A DNA stretch of 64,000 nt from Asticcacaulis sp. YBE204 (GTDB taxonomy: Bacteria > Pseudomonadota > Alphaproteobacteria > Caulobacterales > Caulobacteraceae). Under the pieces are notes generated by a model. The model ran no database searches. It was not told where the DNA came from and saw only the letters and a list, made by a program, of their open reading frames with translations. Shown piece by piece: positions 9,425 to 17,712 of the stretch. Each line of letters starts with the position of its first letter. The stretch's first letter is position 1. A program made the position numbers and the translations under genes. Location: assembly GCF_000495855.1 (NCBI RefSeq), contig NZ_AWGF01000009.1, positions 213,585 through 277,584 on the forward strand, read 5' to 3'.

Positions 9425-11125
9425 ATGCGTTTGCCCTCTCTCCCCCGGTTTCCTTCGAAAAGTCTCTGGCCGTGGCTACTGGCGGGACTGGCCATTGTGG
9501 CGGCCTTCATCCTATATGAAACCCATAGCCTGACCTATGCGGGCGCGATGAACGGCCTGACGCGCGATGCCCGCGTGACGGCGCAACTGCGCGTCGCGGT
9601 CCTGCAAAGCGAGCTCGACAAGCAGCGTTCGGCACCGGTGATTCTGGCCGACGACAGCGACGTGGTCAGCGCCCTGCAACGCCCTGATCCGGAGCGTTTC
9701 CGCCGCATTTCGCAGAAACTGGAGCGTCTGCAGCACGAGACGCGCAGCGCCGTCATCTATATCATCGACGCATCGGGTACGACGGTGGCGGCCTCGAACT
9801 GGGCCCTGCCGACCTCGTTTGTGGGATCGGCCTACGGCTTTCGGCCCTATTTCCGCGAAGCTCTGACGAAGGGGACATCGGAACAATTCGCGCTCGGTAC
9901 GGTCAGCCGCCGTCCGGGGCTTTATCTGGCGCACAGCATCGTCGAGGAAGGCAAGACGCTGGGCGTCGTCGTCGTCAAGATGGAGTTCGACGCCATCGAA
10001 GCGACCTGGGCCGACAGCGCGGAGCCGACCTTCGTCACGGGTCCCAACGACGAGATCCTGCTGACCAGTCACCCCGAACAGCGCTTTCACAAGGTGCCAA
10101 CGCTCACTCGTGATCAGTTCCTGACCACCCTGCCCGCCCCGGCGAAGGGCTGGCAATTGCATCTGGTGGGGTCGCGTCGTCCAGCGGAACGGCTGGCCTC
10201 CGGTGCGACCCTGACGGCGGTGCTGGGGCTGGGGCTGATCCTTACCCTTCTGGCGTGGCAGTGGCGACGGCGGCGGCAAATCGCCGAGCGCGCCGTGCGC
10301 GAGGCCGAATACCGCGAACGGCTGGAGCACGACGTCGCCGCCCGGACCGAGGCGCTGAGCGTCACCAATGCCCGCCTGTCGGACGAAATCCACGAACGCC
10401 ATCAGGCGGAACAGCGCCTCAACAGCCTTCAGGCCGACCTCGTTCAGGCCAACAAGCTGGCCAGTCTGGGACAGATCACCGCCGGTGTGGCGCACGAAAT
10501 CAACCAGCCGGTCGCCACCATCCGCGTACTGGCCGACAACACCCTCAGGATGATCGAGCGCAAAAGCCCGGCCAAAGCGATCGGCGACAATCTGGGGACC
10601 ATCGCCCGGATGTGCGAGCGCATCGGCCATATCACCGGCGAACTGCGCACCTTTTCGCGCAAGGCGACCGGCGAGACGGAACCGATTAGCCTAAAAGAAA
10701 CAATCGACTCTTCCATTCTCCTCAACAAAAGCCGTCTGCATGAAAACCGGGTGAAACTGCTGCGCGACCGCATCGATCCGGCGCTGAGGGTCATGGCCGG
10801 GCGCGTTCGCCTCGAACAGGTGCTGGTCAATCTGCTGCAAAACGCCTTCGAGGCATTGGAGGCGACGCCCGACCCGGTCGTGCGCATTACCGTAGCCGAG
10901 GACGCGGACTGGGTGGTGGTATGTGTGGCGGATAATGGCCCCGGCCTGCCGCCGCAGGTCCGCGAGGCCCTGTTCACGCCGTTCGTCACTACCAAGCCCA
11001 AGGGACTGGGACTCGGCCTCGTCATCGCCCACGATATCCTGCGCGATTTCGGCGGCGAACTGAGCGCCGAGAGCGACGATAGCGGCACGACCTTCACCCT
11101 CAAACTGCGCAAGGTGGTGCCATGA
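9425..11125 (+). CDS. dctB: DctB-type sensor histidine kinase for C4-dicarboxylates
   Basis: Membrane sensor kinase, 566 residues from the chosen start. TM1 is at about 14-31, a periplasmic double-Cache-like sensor region at about 40-255, and TM2 at about 260-280 (LTAVLGLGLILTLL). A coiled linker with many Glu/Arg follows. The HisKA segment GVAHEINQPV contains phospho-acceptor H357. ATPase boxes are NLLQNAFEA (N), DNGPGLP (G1) and KGLGLGLVIA (G2). It partners with the DctD-like regulator, whose start overlaps its stop by 4 bases. The start at 9425 is uncertain: in-frame ATGs at 9383 and 9392 and a TTG-type start at 9332 exist, but they fall in or beside the candidate activator sites and none has a strong ribosome site. 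Confidence 0.88.
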   Translation: MRLPSLPRFPSKSLWPWLLAGLAIVAAFILYETHSLTYAGAMNGLTRDARVTAQLRVAVLQSELDKQRSAPVILADDSDVVSALQRPDPERFRRISQKLERLQHETRSAVIYIIDASGTTVAASNWALPTSFVGSAYGFRPYFREALTKGTSEQFALGTVSRRPGLYLAHSIVEEGKTLGVVVVKMEFDAIEATWADSAEPTFVTGPNDEILLTSHPEQRFHKVPTLTRDQFLTTLPAPAKGWQLHLVGSRRPAERLASGATLTAVLGLGLILTLLAWQWRRRRQIAERAVREAEYRERLEHDVAARTEALSVTNARLSDEIHERHQAEQRLNSLQADLVQANKLASLGQITAGVAHEINQPVATIRVLADNTLRMIERKSPAKAIGDNLGTIARMCERIGHITGELRTFSRKATGETEPISLKETIDSSILLNKSRLHENRVKLLRDRIDPALRVMAGRVRLEQVLVNLLQNAFEALEATPDPVVRITVAEDADWVVVCVADNGPGLPPQVREALFTPFVTTKPKGLGLGLVIAHDILRDFGGELSAESDDSGTTFTLKLRKVVP

Positions 11126-12456
11126 GCGGCGATATTATCTTCATCGACGACGACCTCGACCTGCTGGCGGCCCAGACTCAGGGGCTGGAACTGGCCGGGT
11201 TCGCGGTACGCGCCTTTTCCAGCGGGGCGGACGCGCTGAAACAGCTGACCGCCGATTTCGCGGGCGTCGTCATCAGCGACGTGCGTATGCCGCAGATGGA
11301 CGGCCTGACGGTGTTTCGTCGGGTGCGCGATATCGACTCCGACATCCCCGTCATCCTGATGACCGGCCACGGCGATGTGCCGATGGCGGTGGCGGCGCTG
11401 AAAGACGGGGCCTACGATTTCATCTCCAAGCCCTTTGCGATGGACGAGCTGATTCAGTCCGTTAAGCGCGCCGTGCAAACGCGCGATCTGGTGCTGGAAA
11501 ACCGCCGCCTGCGCCGCCTGCACACGCCCGACACCCCCGCCGATGCCCTGCTGATCGGCGAGTCCGCGCCGATGCGGCATCTGAAAGACGTTGTGGCGCG
11601 CATGGCCGAGGCCGGGGTCGACGCCCTGATCACCGGCGATACCGGGGTCGGCAAGGCCCGCGTCGCCCGCGCCCTGCACGCCCTCAGTCCGCGCCGGGCC
11701 AAACCCTTCGTGCATATCGGCTGTGCGGCGCTCGATGAAGAGACCTATGCGGCGGAGCTGTTCGGGATCGAGGCGCGGCCGGGTGCGGCGCGCGTCACGG
11801 GGCGGCTGGAAAAGGCGCACAAAGGCACCCTTTTCCTCGACGAGATCGATAGCCTCAGCCTGTCGCAGCAGGCTCGCATCCTGCAGGTCATCGAAACGCG
11901 CGAAATCTGGGCCGTGGGTGCCGAAGCGCCGCGCTCGCTCGATATCCGCCTTGTCGCCGCCAGCCGCGCCGACCTGACGCAAAGGGTGCGCGACGGTCAC
12001 TTCCGCGCTGACCTCTATTATCGTCTGAGCGGGGTTTCCTTGCGCGTACCGCCTCTGTCGGAGCGGCTGGAGGACGTCGGCCTGCTCTTTCAGCACTTCC
12101 TGCTCAGCGCCTCGGCGCGGCTGAACCTGCCGGCGCCGAAACTGACCTTGCCCGCCCAGACCTATCTGCGCCGCCACGACTGGCCGGGCAATGTGCGTGA
12201 GCTGGAACAATTCGCCGAACTGTACGCTCTGGGGCTGGACGAGGCCCGCCTGCCCGCCCATGCCGCCGCGCCCGGCCTGGCCGAACAGGTGAGCCAGTAC
12301 GAGGCCGCCGTCCTGACCGAGACGCTCTCGCTGCACAAGGGCGATGTCAGGACGACGATGGAGGCCCTGAAACTGCCGCGCAAGACCTTCTACGACAAGG
12401 TCAACCGCTACGGCATCGACCTCGACGCCTATCGCGGCAAGCTGAAATCCGGATAA
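11122..12456 (+). CDS. dctD: DctD-like response regulator of the NtrC family lacking GAFTGA
   Basis: Response regulator, 444 residues. The receiver has phospho-acceptor D53 (ISDVRMPQMDG) and K103. The AAA+ domain has Walker A GDTGVGK at 172-178, Walker B LFLDEID at 237-243 and an arginine-finger region FRADLYYRL. A C-terminal Fis-type helix-turn-helix follows (LPRKTFYDKVNRYG). Where NtrC-family activators carry GAFTGA, the loop that contacts sigma-54, this protein has FGIEARPGAARVTGRLE (about 214-230), three residues shorter and without the motif. It may therefore activate a sigma-70-type promoter, or be an altered activator. Translationally coupled to dctB (ATGA overlap). Confidence 0.9.
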   Translation: MSGDIIFIDDDLDLLAAQTQGLELAGFAVRAFSSGADALKQLTADFAGVVISDVRMPQMDGLTVFRRVRDIDSDIPVILMTGHGDVPMAVAALKDGAYDFISKPFAMDELIQSVKRAVQTRDLVLENRRLRRLHTPDTPADALLIGESAPMRHLKDVVARMAEAGVDALITGDTGVGKARVARALHALSPRRAKPFVHIGCAALDEETYAAELFGIEARPGAARVTGRLEKAHKGTLFLDEIDSLSLSQQARILQVIETREIWAVGAEAPRSLDIRLVAASRADLTQRVRDGHFRADLYYRLSGVSLRVPPLSERLEDVGLLFQHFLLSASARLNLPAPKLTLPAQTYLRRHDWPGNVRELEQFAELYALGLDEARLPAHAAAPGLAEQVSQYEAAVLTETLSLHKGDVRTTMEALKLPRKTFYDKVNRYGIDLDAYRGKLKSG

Positions 12457-12522
12457 ATTGTCTGAGTATTATTGCATTCGTCGCCAAGCCGTTTTAAACA
12501 AACCAAAAACGGGAGCGGACAG

Positions 12523-14568
12523 ATGCGGGTTTGGATAATCGCGGCGGCCTTGATGGTGCTGGGTGGCGTGACGGTCGCGGCGCAGGAGGCCCGCAACGCG
12601 CCTCTGGCCTCGGCAACCTGGACCGCCGATAATGGCAATGGCACCTTCACCAATCCTTTGTTCTATGACGAGTTTTCCGATCCCGACCTGATACGTGTTG
12701 GTGACGACTACTACCTGACCGGCACCACCATGCATTCGATGCCGGGCCTGCCGATCCTGCACTCCAAAGACCTGATCAACTGGACCTTCCTCACCTATGC
12801 GTCGGACAAGCTCGATCTGGGGCCGCGTTTTCGACTGGAGGATGGCAAGGACATCTATGGTCAGGGTATCTGGGCGCCCAGCTTCCGCTATCACAACGGC
12901 ACCTTTTATATCTTCAGCAATGTGAACGGTCAGAAGACGCAGGTTTTCCGCGCTACCGACCCAAAAGGGCCATGGACGCGCACCGAGATGAAGCGCTCTT
13001 TCCACGACCTGTCGGTGTTGTTCGACGACGATGGCAAGGTCTATGCGATCTGGGGCTATAAGGGCATCAAGATGGTGCAGCTCAACGACGACCTGACCGA
13101 CGCCGTGCCGGGGACCGAGCGCGAAATCATCCCGGCCTCGGCCGATCCGAAGGGCGGCATGGGCGAAGGCGTTCATTTCTACAAACTGGACGGCAAATAC
13201 TATATCACCTCGGCGTGGTTTGCGGGACGGATGCGGATGCCCGCCGCGCGCGCCGACACTGTCTGGGGGCCTTACGAGGTCAATCCGGCGATCAGCACCG
13301 ACGAGGATTTCGGTCTCGCCGAGGGCTATCGGCTTGAGGGGAAGACCGCGCCGTTCAAGGTCATCCCGCCCAATCCGGCACCTAATGGTCGCCTGTCCCT
13401 GCATCAGGGCGGCGTCGTTCAGACCCAGACCGGCGAATGGTGGGGTTTTTCGATGATGGACTATAATTCGGTCGGTCGTCTGCTCAGCCTCGCGCCGGTG
13501 ACGTGGAAGGACGGCTGGCCCTATTTCGGCCTGCCCGGCAATCTGACGCGTAACCCGCGGACCTGGGTCAAGCCTGATACGGGCCACATTTCGGTGCCGC
13601 ACGCCCCCTATGAACGCAGCGACGATTTTGCGGGTAAGACGCTGAAACCCGTCTGGCAATGGAGCCACGTCCCGGTCGACGGCAAGTGGTCGCTGAGCGA
13701 GCGCCCGGGCTTCCTGCGATTGCACGCCCTGCCCGCCAAAACGGTGTGGGAGGCGCGCAACAGCCTGACCCAGCGTTCAATCGGGCCGCAGTCGCGCCCG
13801 ACCGTGGCGCTCGATGCGGCGGGGATGACAACCGGCGACGTGGCGGGTCTGGCCCTGTTCAGCCAGCCCTATGCGTGGATCGGCGTCGAAAAGACCGCGA
13901 CCGGCCTCGATATCGTGCAGTTCGATCAGCAGACCGGCGAAAGCGCCCGTGTCAAAACCGGCGCGACGAAGCTGTGGCTGCGCGCCGACGCCGATTTCAT
14001 GATCGAAAAAGCCCGGTTTAGCTACTCGGTGGACGGCAAGACGTTCAAGGCTCTGGGTCGTGACTTCACGATGGTGTTTCAACTGCGCACCTTTCAGGGC
14101 GTGCGCTATACCTTGTTCAATTACAATAATTTAGGTTCTGAAGGGGGCGTCGCCGATTTCGACTCGGTCGAGATTTTCGAGCCGCATCCCAAGGGCCTGA
14201 TGCGACCGATTCCCTACGGCAAAAGCGTGGCCCTGACGGCGTTTGGGCGGACAACCGATCTGGCCACGGCGTTGAAAGCAAAACCGTTTACGGTCGTCGA
14301 CACCAAGCTGGGCCGCGTGGCGCTGAAATCCGGCGACCGCTATCTAAGCGTCGATGCAACCGGCGCGGTCAGCCTTCTCGCGGTCAAACCCGGCCCGGCG
14401 CAAAGCTTCCAGTGGATTGAGGCGCCGACCGGTGAGCTGGTCTTGATGTCGCTGGCGACCAATCGCTTCTTGCGCCTCGATCCGCAGACCGGCACGGTTG
14501 CTGCCGACAGCCCCGGCCCGCAGTCGGACGGCAAGGACGGGGTGCGGTTTGTGTGGAAAATAAAGTAG
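12523..14568 (+). CDS. exported glycoside hydrolase family 43 protein with C-terminal beta-trefoil-like domain
   Basis: A 681-residue secreted GH43 enzyme, probably a beta-xylosidase or alpha-L-arabinofuranosidase acting on hemicellulose oligomers. The signal peptide is residues 1-20. The five-bladed propeller shows the base Asp in YDEFSDPDLIR (about D53), an Asp in LFDDDGKVYAIWG, and the acid Glu in GMGEGVHFYK. A GH43 C-terminal beta-sandwich spans about 345-560. The last 90 residues hold two fascin-like repeats (KSGDRYLSVDATGAVSL and LATNRFLRLDPQTGTV), which could bind carbohydrate. The start at 12523 has GGGAG upstream. It follows dctD by 66 bases, and its stop abuts the convergent nucleoside hydrolase stop. 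Confidence 0.88.
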   Translation: MRVWIIAAALMVLGGVTVAAQEARNAPLASATWTADNGNGTFTNPLFYDEFSDPDLIRVGDDYYLTGTTMHSMPGLPILHSKDLINWTFLTYASDKLDLGPRFRLEDGKDIYGQGIWAPSFRYHNGTFYIFSNVNGQKTQVFRATDPKGPWTRTEMKRSFHDLSVLFDDDGKVYAIWGYKGIKMVQLNDDLTDAVPGTEREIIPASADPKGGMGEGVHFYKLDGKYYITSAWFAGRMRMPAARADTVWGPYEVNPAISTDEDFGLAEGYRLEGKTAPFKVIPPNPAPNGRLSLHQGGVVQTQTGEWWGFSMMDYNSVGRLLSLAPVTWKDGWPYFGLPGNLTRNPRTWVKPDTGHISVPHAPYERSDDFAGKTLKPVWQWSHVPVDGKWSLSERPGFLRLHALPAKTVWEARNSLTQRSIGPQSRPTVALDAAGMTTGDVAGLALFSQPYAWIGVEKTATGLDIVQFDQQTGESARVKTGATKLWLRADADFMIEKARFSYSVDGKTFKALGRDFTMVFQLRTFQGVRYTLFNYNNLGSEGGVADFDSVEIFEPHPKGLMRPIPYGKSVALTAFGRTTDLATALKAKPFTVVDTKLGRVALKSGDRYLSVDATGAVSLLAVKPGPAQSFQWIEAPTGELVLMSLATNRFLRLDPQTGTVAADSPGPQSDGKDGVRFVWKIK

Positions 14569-15543
14569 TTAGCTGGCCTTCTTCATCTGCGCTTTTTGCG
14601 AAATGATGCGGGCATAGGTATCCAGAACCCCCTCGGCATCGACCTCGATGCAGATGGTCTGGCTCGGCAGATCGTCCCACGGACCCGGTGGGAACAATAG
14701 CCCGTCCTGTTTGAGGATGGTCTGCCCCAAGGCAATTCCTTCCGTCACCGCGCGGATCGTGCCCTTGGCATAGCCGAACAACTGCGGCTCGAACACGGCG
14801 ATGGCGGCGGCCACGTCATGCAGGGCGCATCCGGCAAAGCCGTCGCGTTCGCGGTAGAGCTTTTCATAGCCGCGCGAAATGTCGAACAGAAACTTCCCCG
14901 TATCGCCGCCGGTCTCACCGAGGATCTCAGCCGCCGCTGTCGAAAAGATGCACTGCGTCGTCACGTCGAGCCCGATGGCGCGCACCGGCCACGGGGCGGT
15001 GAAGACACGGTCGGCGGCGTGCGGATCGTTGATGATATTGGCTTCGGCGACCGGCGAGACATTGCCGCGTCGCGGCCCCCAGCCGAACGCGCCGCCCATA
15101 ATGACGACCTCCTTGACCAGCCCCGTAATCGCCGGATCAAGCTCCAGCGCCAGCGCCAGATTGGTCAGCGGCCCGACCGCCAGAAGCGTCACCTCGCCCG
15201 GATATTCGCGGATCAGTTCAACGATGCGCACGGGCGCGGGTGTCGTTTCCGGCTCGGCTTCGAAGCCTTGCAAGGCTCCGATATCGCCCAGACCGTCATA
15301 GCCATGCACGTGCGGTGCCGGCGTCGGCGCGGGCAGGTGCAGCGGCGTATGCGCCCCCTTATAGACCGGCACGTCGATACCGAAACGCTGCGTCAGATAA
15401 AGGGCGTTGCGCGTAGTGATATCCACCCCGCCATTGCCGAAGACCGTGGTGATGGCCAGCAGTTCGGCCTGAGGATGGGCCCCCAGAAAGGCCATGGCCA
15501 TGGCATCGTCGATGCCCGGATCGGTGTCGAAAATGATCTTCAT
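14569..15543 (-). CDS. inosine/uridine-preferring nucleoside hydrolase
   Basis: Hydrolyses nucleosides to free base and ribose; 324 residues, no signal peptide, so cytoplasmic. The N-terminal calcium-binding motif DTDPGIDDAMAM (residues 5-16) is intact, as is the late catalytic-site segment CALHDVAAAIAV. It overlaps the upstream HAD-family gene by 4 bases, so the two are co-translated. Together with the ribokinase and the purine series nearby it fits nucleoside scavenging. Specificity for purine or pyrimidine nucleosides cannot be read from sequence. Confidence 0.93.
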   Translation of the reverse strand: MKIIFDTDPGIDDAMAMAFLGAHPQAELLAITTVFGNGGVDITTRNALYLTQRFGIDVPVYKGAHTPLHLPAPTPAPHVHGYDGLGDIGALQGFEAEPETTPAPVRIVELIREYPGEVTLLAVGPLTNLALALELDPAITGLVKEVVIMGGAFGWGPRRGNVSPVAEANIINDPHAADRVFTAPWPVRAIGLDVTTQCIFSTAAAEILGETGGDTGKFLFDISRGYEKLYRERDGFAGCALHDVAAAIAVFEPQLFGYAKGTIRAVTEGIALGQTILKQDGLLFPPGPWDDLPSQTICIEVDAEGVLDTYARIISQKAQMKKAS

Positions 15544-16505
15544 TGCACCGGCTCCAGAGGCGTTTGCGCGATGGGCGGCGCGCTGCACAGGTCCGACACG
15601 ACCGCCAGACACATGATCTTAAGCGTCGTTTCGGCTATGGCGTCGGCGGCGCGCATACGTTCCGGTGTCGCATGAATCGCGGCGACCTTCGGCCAGATGC
15701 GCTCGTACCGGTAGGTATAGACCGGAATCTTCATGTCCTTCGAGGCGCGGACGACGTTTTCGACATTGCGCTTGCTGTCGTCGACAAAGATGATCAGGTC
15801 GAAGGTCTGGCCCAGCGATCCGGCCAGAAGGCGCAGCATAATGCCCTTGTCCTGACCCGTCGTCATCATAATGCCGTCGGACACGGTAATGTCCTTATAG
15901 GGCGTGTTGAGCAACGTCACATTGAGTTTTTGTCCTGCCGCGCGGATCTCAGAATCGCGCAGACGGCCGCTCTTGGTACACAAGGGCTTGATGCACTCCG
16001 GCGCTTTCGACAGGTCGATTTTATTGAGTTCCAGCACGCGCTCCGTCGCCCCGCGCAAAGCCGGATTGCGGGCGGTCAGGGCGAAAACCGGCACGCCCTC
16101 GCCTTGCAATTTCGCGATCAGCGCCGGACCGTCGGGTTGCGTCGGCATCATATTGGTCACCTGATACCAGACGGCCTGTTCGAAGAAGATCGGCTCGAAA
16201 TTCGGCGTCTGGCCTTCGGGCGTTTTGGCGCGCACCTCATTCATGCGTTCGGCCAGCCAGCCTTCGGAACCCAGATCCTGCGGCATGGTCATGATCGTGT
16301 CGTCGATATCGACAACGACCAGCACACGTTTCCGGTTGGCGTGTTCGCTCAGGGCCTTCTCAACCGGCACATTGAGGTCGGTCACCGAATAGAAGCCCTC
16401 GGGGCTCAGTTCGGGATGAGCGGTTTGCGCCATAACGGGCGCGGCCAGCAGGGCGAGGCCGAAAATAAGGCTTCCCACAAGCCCTTTAGTGCGATGAACG
16501 CGCAT
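15540..16505 (-). CDS. exported HAD-like protein (DUF2608 type)
   Basis: A 321-residue protein with a signal peptide (about residues 1-24, ending VMAQ). HAD motif I is VVVDIDDTIM, near residue 65; motif II is probably FALTARNP, and a late VDDSKRNVENV carries the motif IV acids. This resembles the DUF2608 HAD-like family, whose members are often annotated as acid-phosphatase-like but poorly characterised. Coupling to a nucleoside hydrolase suggests a periplasmic 5'-nucleotidase that supplies nucleosides; this is inference. The start at 16505 is preceded by GAAGGA, and a 29-residue extension upstream is unlikely. Confidence 0.75.
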   Translation of the reverse strand: MRVHRTKGLVGSLIFGLALLAAPVMAQTAHPELSPEGFYSVTDLNVPVEKALSEHANRKRVLVVVDIDDTIMTMPQDLGSEGWLAERMNEVRAKTPEGQTPNFEPIFFEQAVWYQVTNMMPTQPDGPALIAKLQGEGVPVFALTARNPALRGATERVLELNKIDLSKAPECIKPLCTKSGRLRDSEIRAAGQKLNVTLLNTPYKDITVSDGIMMTTGQDKGIMLRLLAGSLGQTFDLIIFVDDSKRNVENVVRASKDMKIPVYTYRYERIWPKVAAIHATPERMRAADAIAETTLKIMCLAVVSDLCSAPPIAQTPLEPVQ

Positions 16506-16687
16506 GTTTGTTCCTTCAGTATTCAATTTCACAGGAAACCAGACCCGGCGGCGACGCGCAAGCCTCTCCTTAGGTAAGCCACCGCTTTTCAAGGGGAAAA
16601 GGCGTGGAACCCATTTCTTTCCCGTGAGCTTTGAGGTTACAGTCGGATGAACCTGTCGCCTGAGCCGCGCCCCCTTTGTGTGGTCTC

Positions 16688-16714
16688 TGGTAACGGTTTC
16701 GCCAAAACCCGTTA
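16688..16714. promoter_or_regulatory. LacI-family operator-like site before ribokinase
   Basis: TGGTAACGGTTTCG (16688-16701) fits the TGnnAnCGnTTnC pattern of LacI-family operators and overlaps a wider inverted repeat (TAACGG at 16691-16696, CCGTTA at 16709-16714). It lies 30-55 bases upstream of the ribokinase ATG. No LacI-family gene is in the window. Confidence 0.4.
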
Positions 16715-16744
16715 TTCCGTTTTTATTCTCAAGGCCTTACCCTG

Positions 16745-17662
16745 ATGTCGTCCATCGTCGTCCTCGGCTCCATCAATGTTGATTTCTTCATCCGCGTAGA
16801 CGCGCTGCCGAAGCCGAACGAGACGATCATGGGCCACGACACCGCCGTCGCCATGGGTGGTAAGGGCCTCAATCAGGCCGTCGCCGCCGCGCGCTCCGGT
16901 GTCGAGGCGCGGATGATCGGTGCGGTCGGCAGCGATAATTTCGGCGTTATGGCCCGCGACTTTCTCAAAGCGCGCGGCGTCAATGACGATCATGTCGTGG
17001 CACTCGACGGCGTCGGCACCGGCATGGCCAATATCCTCGTCGCGCCTGACGGTCAGAACATGATCGTCGTCTCGTCCGCCGCCAATGCGCGCCTGACGCC
17101 AGATCATGCCGAACAAAACCAATCGCTTATCGAAAACGCGGGTGCCTTGGTCGTGCAACTGGAAACCCCGCTTGAGACGCTGAAAGCCGCGCTGGAAATC
17201 GCCATGGCAGCGGGCGTCAAGACCATCCTCAATCCGGCCCCGGTCGATCAGGGTGTTTTCGATCTCCTGCCACTGTGCGAGGTGGTGACACCGAACGAGA
17301 CCGAACTGGCCAAGCTGACCGGTATCGACGGTCAGGACGACGCGGCGCTGATTACCGCCATGCAGACCTTGCGTGCACATGGCGCGGAAACCGTCATCGT
17401 AACCCTGGGCGACAAGGGTTGTGCGGGCCTGATCGACGGTGAACTGATCCGTTTGCCCGCCTTCAAGGTGGAGGCGGTGGACGCGGTCGGCGCGGGCGAT
17501 GTGTTCAACGGCGCTTTGGCGGCGCGACTGGTGCTGGGCGACGATTACGTCCGCGCCATGCGCTATGCCTCGGCGGCTTCGGCGATCTCGGTCACGCGTT
17601 ATTCGGCCGATGCGGCGCCCACGATGGCCGAGGTCGAGGCGTTTCTGGCGGAAAGACCATAG
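16745..17662 (+). CDS. rbsK: ribokinase (PfkB family)
   Basis: Phosphorylates ribose to ribose 5-phosphate; 305 residues, the usual length. Signatures include LGSINVDFFIRVDALPKPNE at the N-terminus, GGKGLNQAVAAARSG (sugar-binding), TPNETELAKLTG and the ATP/catalytic motif DAVGAGDVFNGAL with the general-base Asp. It stands alone on the plus strand between the nucleoside hydrolase pair and the purine series, well placed to use ribose freed from nucleosides. Other PfkB sugar kinases are possible, but the length and motifs fit RbsK best. Confidence 0.88.
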   Translation: MSSIVVLGSINVDFFIRVDALPKPNETIMGHDTAVAMGGKGLNQAVAAARSGVEARMIGAVGSDNFGVMARDFLKARGVNDDHVVALDGVGTGMANILVAPDGQNMIVVSSAANARLTPDHAEQNQSLIENAGALVVQLETPLETLKAALEIAMAAGVKTILNPAPVDQGVFDLLPLCEVVTPNETELAKLTGIDGQDDAALITAMQTLRAHGAETVIVTLGDKGCAGLIDGELIRLPAFKVEAVDAVGAGDVFNGALAARLVLGDDYVRAMRYASAASAISVTRYSADAAPTMAEVEAFLAERP

Positions 17663-17677
17663 CCTCACCCCTTCATT

Positions 17678-17700
17678 CCTCCCCGGCATAGCCAGGGAGG
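17678..17700. repeat. hairpin between convergent rbsK and guaD
   Basis: CCTCCCCGGC (17678-17687) and GCCAGGGAGG (17691-17700) pair with one mismatch. It sits in the 50-base gap between two convergent genes and may terminate both. Its ends (CCTCCCC, GGGAGG) match the termini of the larger palindromic elements in this window, so it may be a minimal copy. Confidence 0.5.
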
Positions 17701-17712
17701 CATAGTGAGCCG

